Below, piece by piece: positions 14,901 through 24,752 of a DNA stretch of 64,000 nt (positions are counted from its first letter, which is position 1; every line of letters starts with the position of its first letter). The position numbers were made by a program, and so were the translations under genes. Below the pieces are notes generated by a model. That model searched no databases. It worked only from the letters and a program-made list of their open reading frames with translations, and had not been told where the DNA came from. The stretch lies in NCBI RefSeq assembly GCF_964275005.1, contig NC_092686.1:15381696-15445695 (forward strand), read 5' to 3'. This DNA is from Diadema setosum. Lineage: Eukaryota > Echinodermata > Echinoidea > Diadematoida > Diadematidae.

Positions 14901-17900
14901 ACTGGTTTGACATATGACATATGACAGCTCAAAGAAAACCCACAAAAATTAGACAAAAATGAATATCCACTTTTCTTCATAGTATAACACAGTGAGCTCT
15001 AAGCTTTAAAATGCTATATCACTTGTTGAAATTGGACCATCCTAACCCATTCAAAAGTGAATGAAATATTAAGAGAGGGTTAGGAGGTGCAGCTTCATAG
15101 AAGAGGGAGAGGGTCTGCCAGGCGTGCAGTGCAGACATATCAATGAAAACATGTACTATTCACAGTGAAAGCAGTGCCTGTCCTTAAAAATATAATCCAG
15201 AAAAACTGCAAATATTTCATTTTCTGTTTTGTTTTAAACCACCGAATATTGACAGTAGGTAGAGAGAAGATTACTTTCCCAGGTAAGACAAACTTTGAAA
15301 ATTTGAGTCGTTCAACCAAATAACATTTTTCGGTCCATTACAGAGAATCATAGTCTGCAATTTTTTATGGGTTTAGAGTTTTTAAGTATGATGGTATCAA
15401 TCATCAATTGGAATGAACCCACCAAGTTTTGAAGGTATAATTCCCCTAAACTACCTATAAAAACTTGGAACATTCTCACAGAAAAGCAATGACTGACAAA
15501 GGAGAGCATTAAAGCAAATCCCAGCTTCAAACCCATCTTGACAAGAGAGGTTGGTTTTCTACAAGTTTTCAAAATTGATGGCATTTTTTTTTTTCCTTTG
15601 GTAAAAATCCATATGTAGAATAGGGAAAAGAGGAATAGAGTTACCATGTACACACAAGCAAACACGCACACATACACATACACATGCACACACACACACA
15701 GAGACACACATACACAGACAGGCAGACATACAAGCAAATAAACTCTTACCTGGAAGGTTCTGTGAGGCAGAATGCTGCTACCAGCTCCCCTGTAGCCAGC
15801 CTGGGCAAATACTTTGCTTTCTGCTCTTCAGTGCCAGCAATCAGAAGGCCCTCAAAAAAAACAACACATATACAGTACATAGTGGCTACCCAAAGTATGC
15901 AATAATCCATATTTCCATGTTCCGTAATGCATTATAATATATCATACCATTTTCAGGTACCGGTACAGTATTCATCGCATAATCGGGACAGGTTGGGAGT
16001 AGCAAACACGGCCCCTTTAAGCGAGGTGCCCGATTTCGCGATGAGCACTCACCATACACTAACGGCATATGACATGTACATGCAGTGTGCACACACACAC
16101 ATGCATACTGACGTACTGTACATGTACATGAATACACAACCACGCTACCCCTCAGCGCAACCCTCTAGCTCTCCCTGCACATAGCTTTGCTTACATTTGT
16201 ATATGTAGGGGAGAAGAATGTTCGCGAAAGCGTGTGTTTCGCAATGGCATGGATACGTATACACGGCGCTTTCATGGCCATGCATGTAAGTGTACTGGAT
16301 GGACGGAGGTCAAAACACACCAGTCCGAAGCTTGCTTTGTAAGTTCGATGTAAACAACAACTGATAGGGAATCTTTGAAATATTGTTGTGGTATTTTGGT
16401 AGATTTTTTGGGTAAAATATCAACAAAATCAAAGATCGCTTGAAGAAAAATTGTCCCGTTTATCAGAGGTCCCCGCCCAATTATCCAGTGAAAATAACAT
16501 GCATTGGAAATATTTCTGGGAAGCGTATGTCATTTAAGCGAGGTTCCCGATTATCAGATGCCCGATTATGTGATGAATACTGTACCATTTTTACAGCTGT
16601 GTGCAGCACCAGTTTCATATTAGGCCTTCAACTCACAACATGGGTGTTTTTGTTGATTTAAACATCTACGTCAATATGATATCATGATTACAATGATATT
16701 ATACATTGTATTCTGGTATGAAAGTCCCTAAACCACCCACTGTTTATACACCATGCAAAATTTATCTTATTTCTTTGGGTACATAAACACAGATCTTTCT
16801 TCTAAAAAGTGCATAATCATTCTCAAATCAAGTGTGTCAGAGAGATGACATACAAACACGGAACTCCTCTTTGTTTCTCTTCTTTTGAAATCACAGTCGA
16901 AGGTTAGTCCTTTATTCACCTTCCATGTAGGAGCCTAGTGCTTTCTACAAGTGTGTGCAGACAGTTTTGTTCATAAAGCATAAGGCTGTCAGGATAAGTT
17001 TACCTTAAATCCAATAGACTGATGAGCAGCTAGTGTCACAGCTATTGCACCATCAAGAGCTGTTATTTCTGCTAACCTAGCAAACTCAGTGTTGGACAAG
17101 CCCAAGCCACCTACACGATTAGGAAATGAAGATAAAGAATAGAAAGCAAAATTACCAAGTTATATTTCATATTCAAGAGAGAACATACACAGAGGATAAA
17201 CAGTTGACAAGGAAATCAAAAATCTAATTAATCATATCATTTATGCCTTAATTTACAGATGCAAGTTGAAATTGTGCTCAGAGTTCATGTGAGACTGATC
17301 TTGAAGTGAACGCTCTTCATCATTTGCTGCTTGTGAAAATCTTTTTTTTTTCTCATCATTCATTGCCTACTAAATTTCCTACCGATCTACATGAACATTA
17401 TACCAGTTATTAGCTGAAGTTACAGAATGTGACAGACTCTGTGCAAGATCTTTATCTCTTGACAATGTGCAAAATTGTCAAACATAACCATTCACAAACA
17501 GAAATCCAAAATGTTGCAACTTATGATAAAATCCTCCGAGGGATTTCTAGGTTTTTTTTTTTTTGGTTAACCCTTTGTGTACTTTGAGTGTCAATTGGCA
17601 CATAAAACCCCACAGTTTTGTACACACAGTTCAAAGCCCCCAGTACAGATAGGGCTAATTGAGGACACGGGCTATGGCAAGTAAGACTGAATGACACTAA
17701 AACACACATGAATTGCTTCCAGTGCATTTTGGGAAAAGAGACACAAAAGTGAGACAGAACAATTAACTTCTTACCGTACTGTTCCGGCACTTGCTGGCCA
17801 AAGAGACCCAACTCCTTCAGTCCCTGCAAAGTCTTCTCATCTATCTTGGCATTGACATCAATAGTCTTGGAATCCACTGGAAGAAAATTTTACAAAGTTT

Positions 17901-20900
17901 CATGAAATTCGGCAAAGCTGATCCAGTCATCATTATATTCACAACTTCTCATTGGTTAAACTGCATCTGGGATTTAATAAATCATTTTCTCTAGATCAGT
18001 TTTGTCAAAGATAATAATTCAAGTACAATCATATTTCAATGATCACATAAAAATACTCATTTTCCTTTACCCCCCCCCCCAACAAATAAAAAAAAAGAAA
18101 AGAAACGCCTTCCCTTGTGAGGCAAAATATGCCACTCATTTCCAAACTTTTCATAGGAGGGCATTATAACAATACAGGTACACTAACAGTCCCCTACCAA
18201 ACAAACCACACCACAATTGCATGGACTTTAAAGGTATTAGCCCACATTTGTAAACCTGCAGCAATTGGTCTCATAGTTAGCATGGAGTTTCGGTATGATT
18301 GCAGTAACACCTGTGCAAAATTTCGTTCCAATTAGTCCATTACTTTCATAAAAATAAATGAAAATGCACCATAATCCGTGATGCGTATAACGCTCGCTAG
18401 CTCCGGTCCACGTACGTGTTACATGTACAATGTACGTAGCTATAGCCCGCGCTCGTAATTCGATTTTGGGTCGGGTTGACCCGGTTTGAAAATTGATTTT
18501 AAAACGATGATTTTCTCTCTTTTATCGAATGGTATAGACAAAGAGCGACAGGTGAGGTATGTTACTGTTATAACTTGTACTTGAAGTCATATTGGACCTG
18601 TTTTATGCAGTTTTGATTTTCGTGGGTTTGCAAATGTGGGCTAGTACCTTTAAACATCTTGTCAGACAATAACTGTCAAAAGTAGGGAATCAGATCTGAT
18701 GGAAAATCACCTTGACTTTGTTACAACCATGCACATATAAAAATCTTTCAACTGCTGTCATAAAACAAATATACAGACAGGATAAAAGGGAGAAACAAAC
18801 CTTCTTCTGTGAAGAATTTTTCGATGGGATCACACATTTGGTTGAGATTCTCAAACTGCTCCACTGAAACTTCTGGGAAAGGGAAGGCGTCATCCTTTGA
18901 TATAAGAAAAAAAATGAAGAAATTACAATGTATAAGAGTAATGATGATGAGGCTATTTCCAGGTACACTAGGTGAAAATGGTATGATTGCAATGTTTTTT
19001 GTCCCCTTAGTTATTAAAGAATTTGAGAATATCAAGAAGACATGATTGTGCAATGACAATCATGAGTTTAAGGTCAATTGAACATTTGACATATTATGCA
19101 AAATTCTGTTCTTCACTAAAAAACAAGGACACACTGACTTTTCTCTTAACATGAGTGTTCATTATGAGCATTACATAATCAACAGCTTTAATGACCCTGT
19201 ACCATGTTGGGATACTACATTATGTATGAAGTTGAAAGGCTGGCCTGGCTTGGATTTTTCTTTTTTAATTCACTAATCCCTATAACATCAAAATTGTGTG
19301 CAGCTTTACCACTGATTTCTAAGTACACACAGCAAAAAAAAAAAAAAAACTCATTTGGAGTCAACTGTTACTGATACAAGCGTATGCTTTGATGATCATG
19401 CACATTATACACCAACAGGTGCTATTTGTGGGTTTTTAATGTATCCAGTCGTGCAACGAATGAAGATCAATCAAATCTGACCAGCTGTTTCCCCAAGCTA
19501 CTGGTTCTGGAATTAATCACCATGGGACATTAAATCAGATGGTTCAAAATTAAGATTACAAAGACATCCTGTGATACCCAAACAAAATTGCAAATGTAAA
19601 GCAGATAAGAAATTTAGTTTTCTACACAATATTGCACATGTTGTATGGTTATAAACTTAAACATAATCACCTTATTAAATCAACAAACTAAAAATACATG
19701 ATAGTAATCTCTTAGAAAAACAAATCGGTTGGACTTTATCTGATATCTAATTAGAGAGGGCAAAGTGTATTGATACGTGACATCTGCCTTTTTGATGATT
19801 TTTTATGATTATCTGGCAAGGTGTAGTTCAAGCTGATTATCATGAACTTGCAAAATAAGATGTACAGAGTAAGTACTATAGACTCCAATGAGTTTGTGGC
19901 TGGTGATAGAATTGAGACGTACTGAAGTGAGCATCAGTAATTTTTCTAGGGATCTAAATATCATTCAGAAGTATTTTCAACAAAGTAATATACAGTGTAT
20001 ATCCCCTCCTTACATTATGAGTGAAAAAGGAAGACCAGTTCAAGATATCATTCATCTATTCTAAATTGTTGTTTGTGAATAACATACTTCAAACTACTAA
20101 ATACTTCGCAGAAGTGTTCATTGCATGATCAATATGTAGGTGACTGCCCAGCTCAAAACCAACAAAAAAGCAGGCCAAAATTAATTTACACTTTTGTACA
20201 CACTGTAGTTTAAAGTCCCAAGTTGAGTTAAACAGAGTTTTACAGAATTTTGATATGATACAGTGTATATACAAATGTGACTTGCAAAAATTGGACCATC
20301 CTCACCCATTCAAACAAGGCAAGTGCCAAATTGTCTCGCCCATTCGCGTACTAGAAATTAATATTTTTCTAAATCCCAGAAGTTCATTGACCCGCCTATG
20401 ACCTTTGGCCTTGTGGTGACCTTCAACTCCCCAAGGGACATTTACCATCCAAGTTTGGTCACAAACGGACAAAGGGATCAAAAGTTATGAGCCATAATCG
20501 AAACGCGCCATAAAAACTTAATAGAACCTAAAAATTTGTTGACCCCTTTCTGTGACCTTTGACCTTGTGATGACCTTTAATTCCCCAGGGACATTTACCG
20601 AGCAAGTTTGGTCACAAACGGACATAGGGATCAAAAGTTATGAGCCACAATCGAAACGCGCCCTAAAAACTTAACATTGGGCCCTAAACGTTTGTTGACC
20701 CCTGTCTATGACCTTTGACCTTGTGATGACCTTCACCTCCCCAAGGGACATCTACTATCCAAGTTTGGTCACAAACAGACAAAGGGATCAAAAGTTATGA
20801 GCCATAATCAAAACGCACCATAAAAACTTAACATTGGGCCCTAAAAGTTCATTGACCCCTGTCTGTGACCTTTGACCTTGTGGTAACCCTCAACTTCCCA

Positions 20901-23900
20901 AGGGACATCTACCATCTAAGAATGGTCACAAACAGACAGATACAGTTGAACCTCTCGTATCCGGACAAGTCGGGACCGGGGCTCATCCGGATAAGGGATT
21001 TGGCCGGATACGGGAGACTCAATGCTTTATAATAATAATAATAATATCAATTTATAAAGCGCAAAACCTATAGACATATATTCTTCTGCGCTGCAAAAGC
21101 TTCTGGGGGGCGTTTCATCAACGAGTTCGTCGGAGATTTCACCGACAAATTTGCTATCAGCCAATCAGACCAAGGATTTCATTAGCTTTTAACAGTTGTC
21201 AGTGTAAATCCTTGCGTCTGATTGGCTGATAGCAAATTCGTCGGTGAAAACCTCCGACGAACTCGTTGATGAAACGCCCCCCTGATGTGCTTGATAATAA
21301 CGAACAGTTAAAAGAAGAGATGTGTTTTGAGTCGTGATTTAAAGACTGCTACTGTTGGGGATTTACGGACTTCTAGTGGTAGATCATTCCAGAGTTTGGG
21401 AGCTGCACAGGCAAATGCTCTGTCTCCCAATGTTACTTTTGTTTTACATGTTGGAATCTGTAAAAGAAGAGTGTCCTTAGAACTGCGCAAATTATGAGTA
21501 TGTCGATGAGATTTAAACACTAATAATTCGGATATGTAACTGGGGGCTTGACCGATAAGTGACTTATACACAATCAACAAAATCTTAAACAATATTCGTT
21601 TACGAATCGGAAGCCAGTGTAAATCTTTCAGAAGAGGAGTAATCCTTGAAAACCTAGGTTTGTTACAAATAAGCCTTGCACAGGAGTTTTGGACTCGCTG
21701 CAGGCGCCCAACTTGAGAATCAGGGAGTCCATATAATAACCCATTACAATAATCCATCAATTATACATGTACATATATACATACACATGTACTGATGTAG
21801 CCCATTGTAGTACCACATGTAGTAATGTGTATACTGCAACCTTTTCATTGTTACATTTGGGGATGTTTCGGGATGTTGAAATGTCTGAAGGTAAGCAATT
21901 TGGAAGGAAATTTGATGCAATGTATGTTAATCATATTGGAAGTAATATGTAATTCATGTATGTTTGGGTAGGAGTTCTCAAGGAGTTGGGAATCCCCCTT
22001 TCTTCCCGTAATTATTATAAAAAAAATCACGGCGAGATTGCGTCCGGATAATAGAGAGATCCGGATAAAGGGAGGCCGGATAATAGAGGTTCAACTGTAC
22101 ATCAAAAGTTATGAGCCATGAACCAAACGCGCCCTAAAAACTTAACATTGGGCCCTAAAGTTCATTGACCTCTGCCTGTCACCTTTGACCTTGAGGTGCC
22201 CTTCATGTTTGGTAAAATGTGTAACTTTGTATTTAACCACTCTTCCCTCCAAGTTTGATTGAAATTGAAATCCTCAGTAGAGAGTTATTCAAGTTTTTGT
22301 AGCGTTACGGACAGACGACGGACGGACTGACGATGGACGGACCGACGACGAACGGACAGACGCCACAGGCGATCCCTTAGTCTCCCCACACCTCCGGTGG
22401 GCTCGACAAAAATAACTGAAATAAGAGAGAGTTAGGGTTGTAGTTTCGTAGATATAAGGGAGAAGATAGGATTCATAGATTTGGGTCACTCAGGCAATCT
22501 GTGCAGAAGTATCAATGAAAACGTGTTCTATTTCACAGTGAAAGCAGCACCTGTCAAAAACAAAACTGCCAATAGCTCAATTTTGGTTTTGTTGTAAGCT
22601 GCCAAATTTTAGATTTAAGACAAACTATAAAATTTTAGTCGGTAACCAAAATAACATATTTTGGTCCATTACAGAATCCTTTACAACTTTTTGTGGGTTT
22701 TGAGCTGAATGGTCAATACAATGTATGGCAATTCATATTCATATAGAGGTCTAGTGTAACTAGGCCTACATGTTACCACAAATGCCGAGTGACAGAATCG
22801 CTACAGTCATAATTTGTACTAGGCTGGAAAGATACAAATTTGGTTGATTGCCAACATAGGATATCAATTTTATCGTAAAGCCTAACAGAAAATAATATTT
22901 ATGATAAAAATACACATTTATTTTTCCCCCATATCTCTTTGACAAAATATGGGGTATCACAGTACACAATCATAACAGGTTGCTTTTTCAAGTTGAAATT
23001 TGAATTCTCATGCAAATGTCTAATTTGTATTGTGTAAATAATTTTCAGTGCACAGCACAGAGTACTTTATACCAGCATAAATTTTCTTTTCATTTTGATT
23101 GTACAAAAGCAATTACTGGTACTAGCCCAACCAGGCACTGTGCACAGGAAGGAGTCTGTACAGCAACAGGGCTGTGTATATAGTTAAAAAGCAATAGTAA
23201 TCTGATCACCTATCTTTTCCTGAATTAAATCACAAGAAATGGTGAAATGAAGTTCATTGCAGCTTGCCAGGCTCCCCTGAACCTTCCTGACACAAAAGGG
23301 GAAACACTAGCACCCACCACTGGCAAAAAAGAAAAAAAGAAAAGACAAACAAACAAACAAACAAACGAACACCCCCCCCCCCCAAAAAAAAAAAAAAAAA
23401 AACCAAACAAACAAAAAGGACAAACAACCAAAAAACAAAAACAAAAACAAAAACGAAAACAAAAAACCCAACAACAGCCAAACAAACAAAAAGCAGCAAT
23501 TTCACGGACTTTGTATTGTGCTTGTCGTGCTTGTGCTGGCTCATGTGGCCTCTGCTATACATGTAGTATAGCCTATAGGGGTGCTGGACAGCAACAAAAA
23601 AGACCGAATTCACAATTTCTGTGTACACTTTCATGACAAGCAAACATTCAAAGCCGACCGACTGCTGAAAGTGAAAAGAATTATTATCAATATCATTTCT
23701 ATAGTATGACAAAAATGGTGCTACAAGAAAAAAATAGTACAAAACCAAGCATGTAGCTATAGAACTACATGCCAATAAAGCAAGAAATTACAAATGCTTG
23801 TCACAGGACCTACAAAGGAATAGACTTAGAGTCTTACCGGTACGTTTTATCTACTCAAGTTTGATGACAAGATACCTCAAGATGACCTTCACAAGACTCC

Positions 23901-24335
23901 CACATTACACAATGCCCATTGATTAATTGCCCACATTATTATCCAGTTTGTTGCATGTTGGTAGCGATTGCTGCTGTATAGTCTAGACATGGGTATATGA
24001 CAACAACAACAACAACAACAACAAAAACAATTTCCATTAACCTTGTTGAACTTCCCAAGGCACAGGTTCTTCGCGAAACCAACTGACGGTGCCGCTTGTT
24101 CCTTCTGAGCAGAAGCTGCGGTAGTAGTTAGCCATCGCACTCCCGCCGGCGCCGGGGAAGTTTCCCGACCACGAAGAGGTCTGGATGACGCGGTCTGTGA
24201 GCCGATGTATTTGCCCTTCTTGCCATTTTGCCAGCAACCTACAGATCTGACAACATCAGTTTGCAGTCCAGAAACTGTTCTTACTCGAATTAATGCATGA
24301 ATGTTTTGAATATTTCGAATGCTGTGACTAAACAT
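6327..24335 (-). CDS. ACAD9: ACAD9-like mitochondrial acyl-CoA dehydrogenase (15 coding exons)
   Basis: Coding exons, in order: 24335-24042, 18894-18801, 17876-17775, 17110-17004, 15850-15750, 14863-14785, 13835-13764, 12894-12792, 12184-12035, 11384-11194, 10324-10116, 9666-9531, 8344-8267, 7081-6880, 6427-6327 (TGA). All junctions are GT-AG and the phases close to 2019 nt (672 codons). Family knowledge: ACAD9 is a flavoprotein of the mitochondrial inner membrane that oxidises long-chain acyl-CoA and helps assemble respiratory complex I. Seen: a basic, acid-poor N-terminus ([10 protein letters not shown]...) fitting a mitochondrial presequence; FAKNLCLGK like human FAKELFLGK; FPFPEV and EKFFTEE; the FAD/substrate motif FCLTEPSSGSD across exons 5/6 (about 223-236); [10 protein letters not shown] in exon 11, whose first Glu (about 474) matches the catalytic base; and the vertebrate-like C-terminal extension ([11 protein letters not shown]-type, ALSRASRS-like, HPL near the end). 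ACAD9 fits better than ACADVL because of DYPYER, LQHAG and the C-terminal AVHPL. The start ATG is in a good context (CCACCATG). The N-terminus is roughly 50 residues longer than in human, so a later start or an extra exon is possible. Confidence 0.95.
7960..8040. repeat. CA-rich microsatellite
   Basis: Degenerate CA/CACA-rich stretch in ACAD9 intron 13, between exons 8344-8267 and 7081-6880. No coding signal. Confidence 0.6.
9176..9336. mobile_element. 161-bp foldback MITE with GGGCCCCATTT ends
   Basis: The ends GGGCCCCATTTCATAAAAG and AGGAAATGGGGCC are inverted repeats, and internal segments pair as well (AGCAACTCTTG... / ...CAAGAGTTGC). It lies in ACAD9 intron 12, about 195 bp from exon 12. 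The type resembles Harbinger-like MITEs, but I could not confirm the target-site duplication. Confidence 0.6.
11911..11970. repeat. compound (GAC)n(AAC)n microsatellite
   Basis: A run of GAC triplets turns directly into a run of AAC triplets, in ACAD9 intron 9 about 65 bp after the exon 9 donor (exon end 12035). Confidence 0.85.
12372..12775. repeat. imperfect (ACT/CTA)n trinucleotide region
   Basis: About 400 bp dominated by ACT/CTA triplets with many interruptions, in ACAD9 intron 8, ending within 20 bp of the exon 8 donor side (exon end 12792). The overlapping open frames are a by-product of the triplet repeat. Confidence 0.75.
15033..15380. repeat. dispersed repeat, uninterrupted copy
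   Basis: It matches 20285-20315 plus 22405-22715: both have TTGGACCATCCTnACCCATTC, AGAGAG-GGTTAG, TATCAATGAAAAC, CACAGTGAAAGCAG, and ...GGTCCATTACAGA near the end. This copy shows the intact order and so serves as the empty-site reference for the nested insertions at 20316-22404. Confidence 0.7.
15640..15720. repeat. (CA)n-rich microsatellite
   Basis: ACACAC/CATACA-rich stretch in ACAD9 intron 5, just after the exon 5 donor (exon end 15750). Confidence 0.7.
15966..16582. mobile_element. pogo/Tc1-like MITE, 617 bp, TA target duplication
   Basis: TIRs CAGTATTCATCGCATAATCG and GATTATGTGATGAATACTG face each other and are flanked on both sides by TA (15964-15965 and 16583-16584). Sub-terminal GCGAGGTGCCCGATT / GCGAGGTTCCCGATT repeats occur near both ends. 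No transposase frame. It sits in ACAD9 intron 4, about 115 bp from exon 5. Confidence 0.75.
18227..18654. mobile_element. 428-bp MITE with TTTAAAGGTA ends
   Basis: Ends TTTAAAGGTATTAGCCCACA / TGTGGGCTAGTACCTTTAAA form ~30-bp inverted repeats. A GC-richer centre holds CCGGTCCACGTACGTG and GGGTCGGGTTGACCCGG. No ORF. Located in ACAD9 intron 2. Confidence 0.75.
21032..21760 (-). mobile_element. 5'-truncated CR1/L2-type LINE, 3' end with RT C-terminus
   Basis: On the minus strand an open frame (21760-21308) gives the last ~150 residues of a non-LTR reverse transcriptase ORF2. Seen are [59 protein letters not shown] and a final LKTHLFF, the typical C-terminal block of CR1/L2/Jockey-like elements. 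The 3' UTR follows, ending in (TTATTA)n. TTATA is present on both sides (21027-21031 and 21761-21765), matching a single TTATA in the empty copy at 51.9 kb. The preserved frame suggests a fairly recent, severely 5'-truncated insertion. Confidence 0.85.
21107..21284. mobile_element. foldback MITE with GGGGGCGTTTCATCAACGAG ends
   Basis: The ends GGGGGCGTTTCATCAACGAG and CTCGTTGATGAAACGCCCCC are long inverted repeats (about 65 bp arms, including GCTATCAGCCAATCAGAC and its complement). The element lies in the LINE 3' UTR. CTG on both sides is a possible 3-bp target duplication, which would fit a Harbinger-like origin. Confidence 0.75.
22720..24041. other. ACAD9 intron 1, low-complexity part
   Basis: Contains C-run/A-run sequence (about 23330-23500) made of AAAC/CAAA repeats and a (CAA)n run at 24000-24030, ending about ten bases from the exon 1 donor. 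Long open frames across 23247-23636 on both strands reflect this biased composition; no exon is recognisable. Confidence 0.65.
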
Positions 24336-24752
24336 GGTGGAAACCGGATGATTTAAGTCCTATGTTGTAGTGTATCGCCTGGGCTTGGATCCTTCTCCGT
24401 ATCATATCCTACGCACTAATGCTAATAAAATACCTACCGTTGACTACTCAGCTGCATGCATGTTATACAGTACGTATACAAGGTGCGGTTAACACGGTAC
24501 GTAATAACTGTCGCCAACATACGTAATACATATGGAATGCTTTCTGGGCAGTATGTTTTTATAAATTTAGCGTCTATAATATAGAGTATAGAGAGTACAT
24601 CGACGTATCATTTTTTATGAAATTTAAGGTAAACAGACGTAAAAGAATTTTCTGTGTTAAATTTGACATCAATAAAACACAAAACAAAACAATCATTGTG
24701 ACCTCAAGGGACCACTTTTGCTTACCGTCAGCTTACGGTACACACTTGCAAG
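24336..24752. promoter_or_regulatory. putative bidirectional promoter of ACAD9 and FAM50A
   Basis: This 417-bp interval separates the ATG of ACAD9 (leftward) from the ATG of FAM50A (rightward), so both core promoters and 5' UTRs must fit here unless there are non-coding first exons elsewhere. No clear TATA box or initiator could be assigned by eye. The head-to-head arrangement itself is the evidence; shared regulation is inference. Confidence 0.6.

Larger units (their letters stand above)
20943..22097. mobile_element. pogo/Tigger-like MITE, filled copy
   Basis: TIRs CAGTTGAACCTCTCGTATCC and GGATAATAGAGGTTCAACTG are flanked by TA on both sides (20941-20942 and 22098-22099). Without the LINE insert it is about 425 bp and nearly identical to 51896-52312. 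It carries no transposase; the TA duplication and CAG end fit a Tc1/mariner/pogo non-autonomous element. Confidence 0.85.
20316..22404. repeat. ~155-bp tandem array element, interrupted
   Basis: Units centre on TGACCTTTGACCTTGTG and GGGATCAAAAGTTATGAGCC; their TTGACCC starts lie near 20388, 20538, 20694 and 20852, with a fifth near 22163 after the interruption. The right end has GACGGACGGAC-type repeats and CTCCGGTGGGCTCGAC. An ACAA tetranucleotide may flank the element on both sides. Related in style to the 1612-2707 array but with a different unit. Confidence 0.7.
20285..22715. repeat. outer dispersed repeat holding four nested insertions
   Basis: The left piece 20285-20315 and right piece 22405-22715 together match the uninterrupted copy at 15033-15380. 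Between them lies an array element (20316-22404), itself broken by a pogo-like MITE, which is broken by a LINE 3' end, which is broken by a small foldback MITE. All lie in ACAD9 intron 1. Confidence 0.7.

Noticed and set aside
23225-23775. Open frames of Lys/Gln-rich and Phe-rich proteins on both strands
   Set aside because: Caused by A-, C- and AAAC-rich low-complexity DNA in ACAD9 intron 1.
6327-24335. Assignment of the dehydrogenase as ACADVL
   Set aside because: [27 protein letters not shown] and the AVHPL C-terminus fit ACAD9 better than very-long-chain acyl-CoA dehydrogenase, though the two are close paralogues.
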